Part shown: positions 6,379 through 6,757 of the stretch, one piece after another
How positions within the stretch are numbered: the stretch's first letter is position 1
Layout of the letters: each line of letters opens with the position of its first letter
DNA from: JAHJDR01 sp964526915
GTDB lineage: Bacteria > UBA10199 > JADGCS01
Direction of reading: 5' to 3'
NCBI GenBank assembly: GCA_964526915.1
Contig: CAZGMS010000174.1
Coordinates: 1-6,757, forward strand
Length of the DNA: 6,757 nucleotides
Notes under the pieces: generated by a model
Told to the model about the DNA's origin: nothing
The model's database searches: none
The model's input: the letters and a program-made list of their open reading frames with translations, nothing else
Made by a program: the position numbers and the translations under genes

Positions 6379-6407
6379 AAAAAAAAGATGCACGGTAATG
6401 CGTGGCA
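6379..6407 (-). terminator. Terminator-like hairpin with eight T's, riboswitch expression platform
   Basis: On the minus strand TGC-C-ACG (6407-6401, one bulged base) pairs with CGTGCA (6394-6389) around a CATTAC loop. Two bases later comes a run of eight T's (6386-6379). The stem is short, so it may need assistance. Its place between the aptamer and the first gene is that of an intrinsic terminator controlled by ligand binding. Confidence 0.5.
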
Positions 6408-6434
6408 ATGGGACCACAGTCAACCCATGTTGAC
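6408..6434 (-). promoter_or_regulatory. Mutually exclusive hairpins between aptamer and terminator
   Basis: A perfect 6-bp hairpin (GTCAAC-ATGG-GTTGAC, 6434-6419) directly follows the aptamer. Its loop and 3' arm can alternatively pair as ATGGG (6428-6424) with CCCAT (6412-6408), which abuts the terminator stem. The two pairings cannot coexist, so this stretch could be the switching element that passes the aptamer state to the terminator. This is inference from base pairing alone. Confidence 0.35.
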
Positions 6435-6440
6435 GATGGT

Positions 6441-6648
6441 GTGCAGGTAGGTCTTCTGACTCTTGGATCTTCTCATCTTCATTCCTTCCCAACCATTTGT
6501 CACAATGGCCAGTGGTTTCGCATGAAGACAATCCCCAATCACAGCGGCGGGACCGTGCTGGAATCCCGGTTTTTCACCGGTCACCAGCTTCCCTGTTAAC
6601 ATCGGACACATTCCCATGTTAATCCTCTACGAGGAACCTGTCTGGCAC
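6441..6648 (-). ncRNA. Cobalamin (adenosylcobalamin-type) riboswitch aptamer
   Basis: Reading the minus strand, the conserved landmarks appear in order. A TCCTC-GTA-GAGGA hairpin is followed by a 7-bp helix (TTAACAT, 6622-6616, with ATGTTAA, 6602-6596). The core follows with TTAACAGGGAAGC, CCGGTGAAAAACCGG and GGTCCCGCCGCTGTGA. Next comes the CCACTGG...TGGGAAGG arm, and finally the B12 box GAGTCAGAAGACCTACC (6463-6447). The 5' GTGC...AGGT can pair with the 3' ACCTGCAC to close P1, which sets the ends. This class binds coenzyme B12 and usually lowers expression of B12 transport or synthesis genes when the ligand is plentiful. Here it heads the two lipoprotein genes and the transglutaminase-like gene. 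Confidence 0.93.
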
Positions 6649-6677
6649 GTATGACAGGAAAATTCAGTAACTGTCAA
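6648..6677 (-). promoter_or_regulatory. Weak candidate promoter for the riboswitch transcript
   Basis: A perfect TTGACA (6677-6672, minus strand) stands just upstream of the aptamer, but the best -10 at 18 bp spacing is poor (CATACG, 6653-6648). It also touches the proposed P1 5' strand. An inverted repeat CCTGTC...GACAGG (6637-6658) lies across the same spot and might be an operator. The true start could instead lie further upstream, between 6680 and the window end. Confidence 0.25.
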
Positions 6678-6757
6678 TCTGAAATACAAATCGAGGTGTA
6701 CGACATAAAAGTGGGTGAAATTTGGAATAGTGATAGCACCGCCCCTCCTGTTGACAG

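Noticed and set aside
6402..6617. Short open frames on both strands inside the riboswitch
   Set aside because: The sequence is explained by conserved cobalamin riboswitch structure, and the translations resemble no protein.
1..6757. CRISPR array, tRNA, rRNA or insertion sequence
   Set aside because: No regularly spaced repeats, no cloverleaf or rRNA signatures, and no transposase motifs or terminal inverted repeats were seen.

Overview
The window looks like a piece of a Gram-negative chromosome of moderate GC. The best guess is a deltaproteobacterial-type lineage (Myxococcota, Bdellovibrionota or a related uncultured group). This rests on two lipobox-bearing surface proteins, a C-terminal domain with a DFTVFENPF core that I associate with such genomes, and a short palindromic repeat of the GTCATCGCGAG...GCGATCC type. 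The assignment is by recognition only.

Right part (about 2850-6660, minus strand): a cobalamin riboswitch (about 6441-6648) with a terminator-like hairpin (6379-6407) heads a tight run of genes. The first, 5111-6337, is a predicted lipoprotein with a YncE/BtuG-like beta-propeller. The second, 3677-5104, follows after 6 nt and is a predicted lipoprotein with two Ig-like (Big_2-type) regions, an acidic linker and the DFTVFENPF domain. The third, 2851-3684, overlaps the second and is a predicted exported transglutaminase-like cysteine enzyme with Cys, His and Asp in the expected order. Its 5' end carries a palindromic repeat that is translated in frame. The simplest reading is a B12-repressed surface module for capturing corrinoids, comparable in logic to Bacteroides BtuG loci. 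No TonB-dependent receptor (BtuB) lies inside the window.

Middle (1262-2802, minus strand): a six-helix membrane protein of unknown function and a HAD-superfamily phosphatase/phosphomutase, joined by an ATGA overlap. A good internal promoter sits just before the membrane protein gene and would give an almost leaderless mRNA, so this pair may be transcribed apart from the riboswitch operon.

Left part (1-1270, plus strand): a graveyard. A sulfotransferase-family relic (7-347) keeps its N-terminal P-loop and its C-terminus, in different frames. An intact HipB-like regulator (568-891) sits under a promoter with two matching AT-rich palindromes exactly 40 bp apart. It is followed by a hipA kinase relic (888-1270) that has lost its middle and its C-terminal end. 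The antitoxin-type regulator therefore survives without a complete toxin. The stretch 348-513 holds no gene I can identify.
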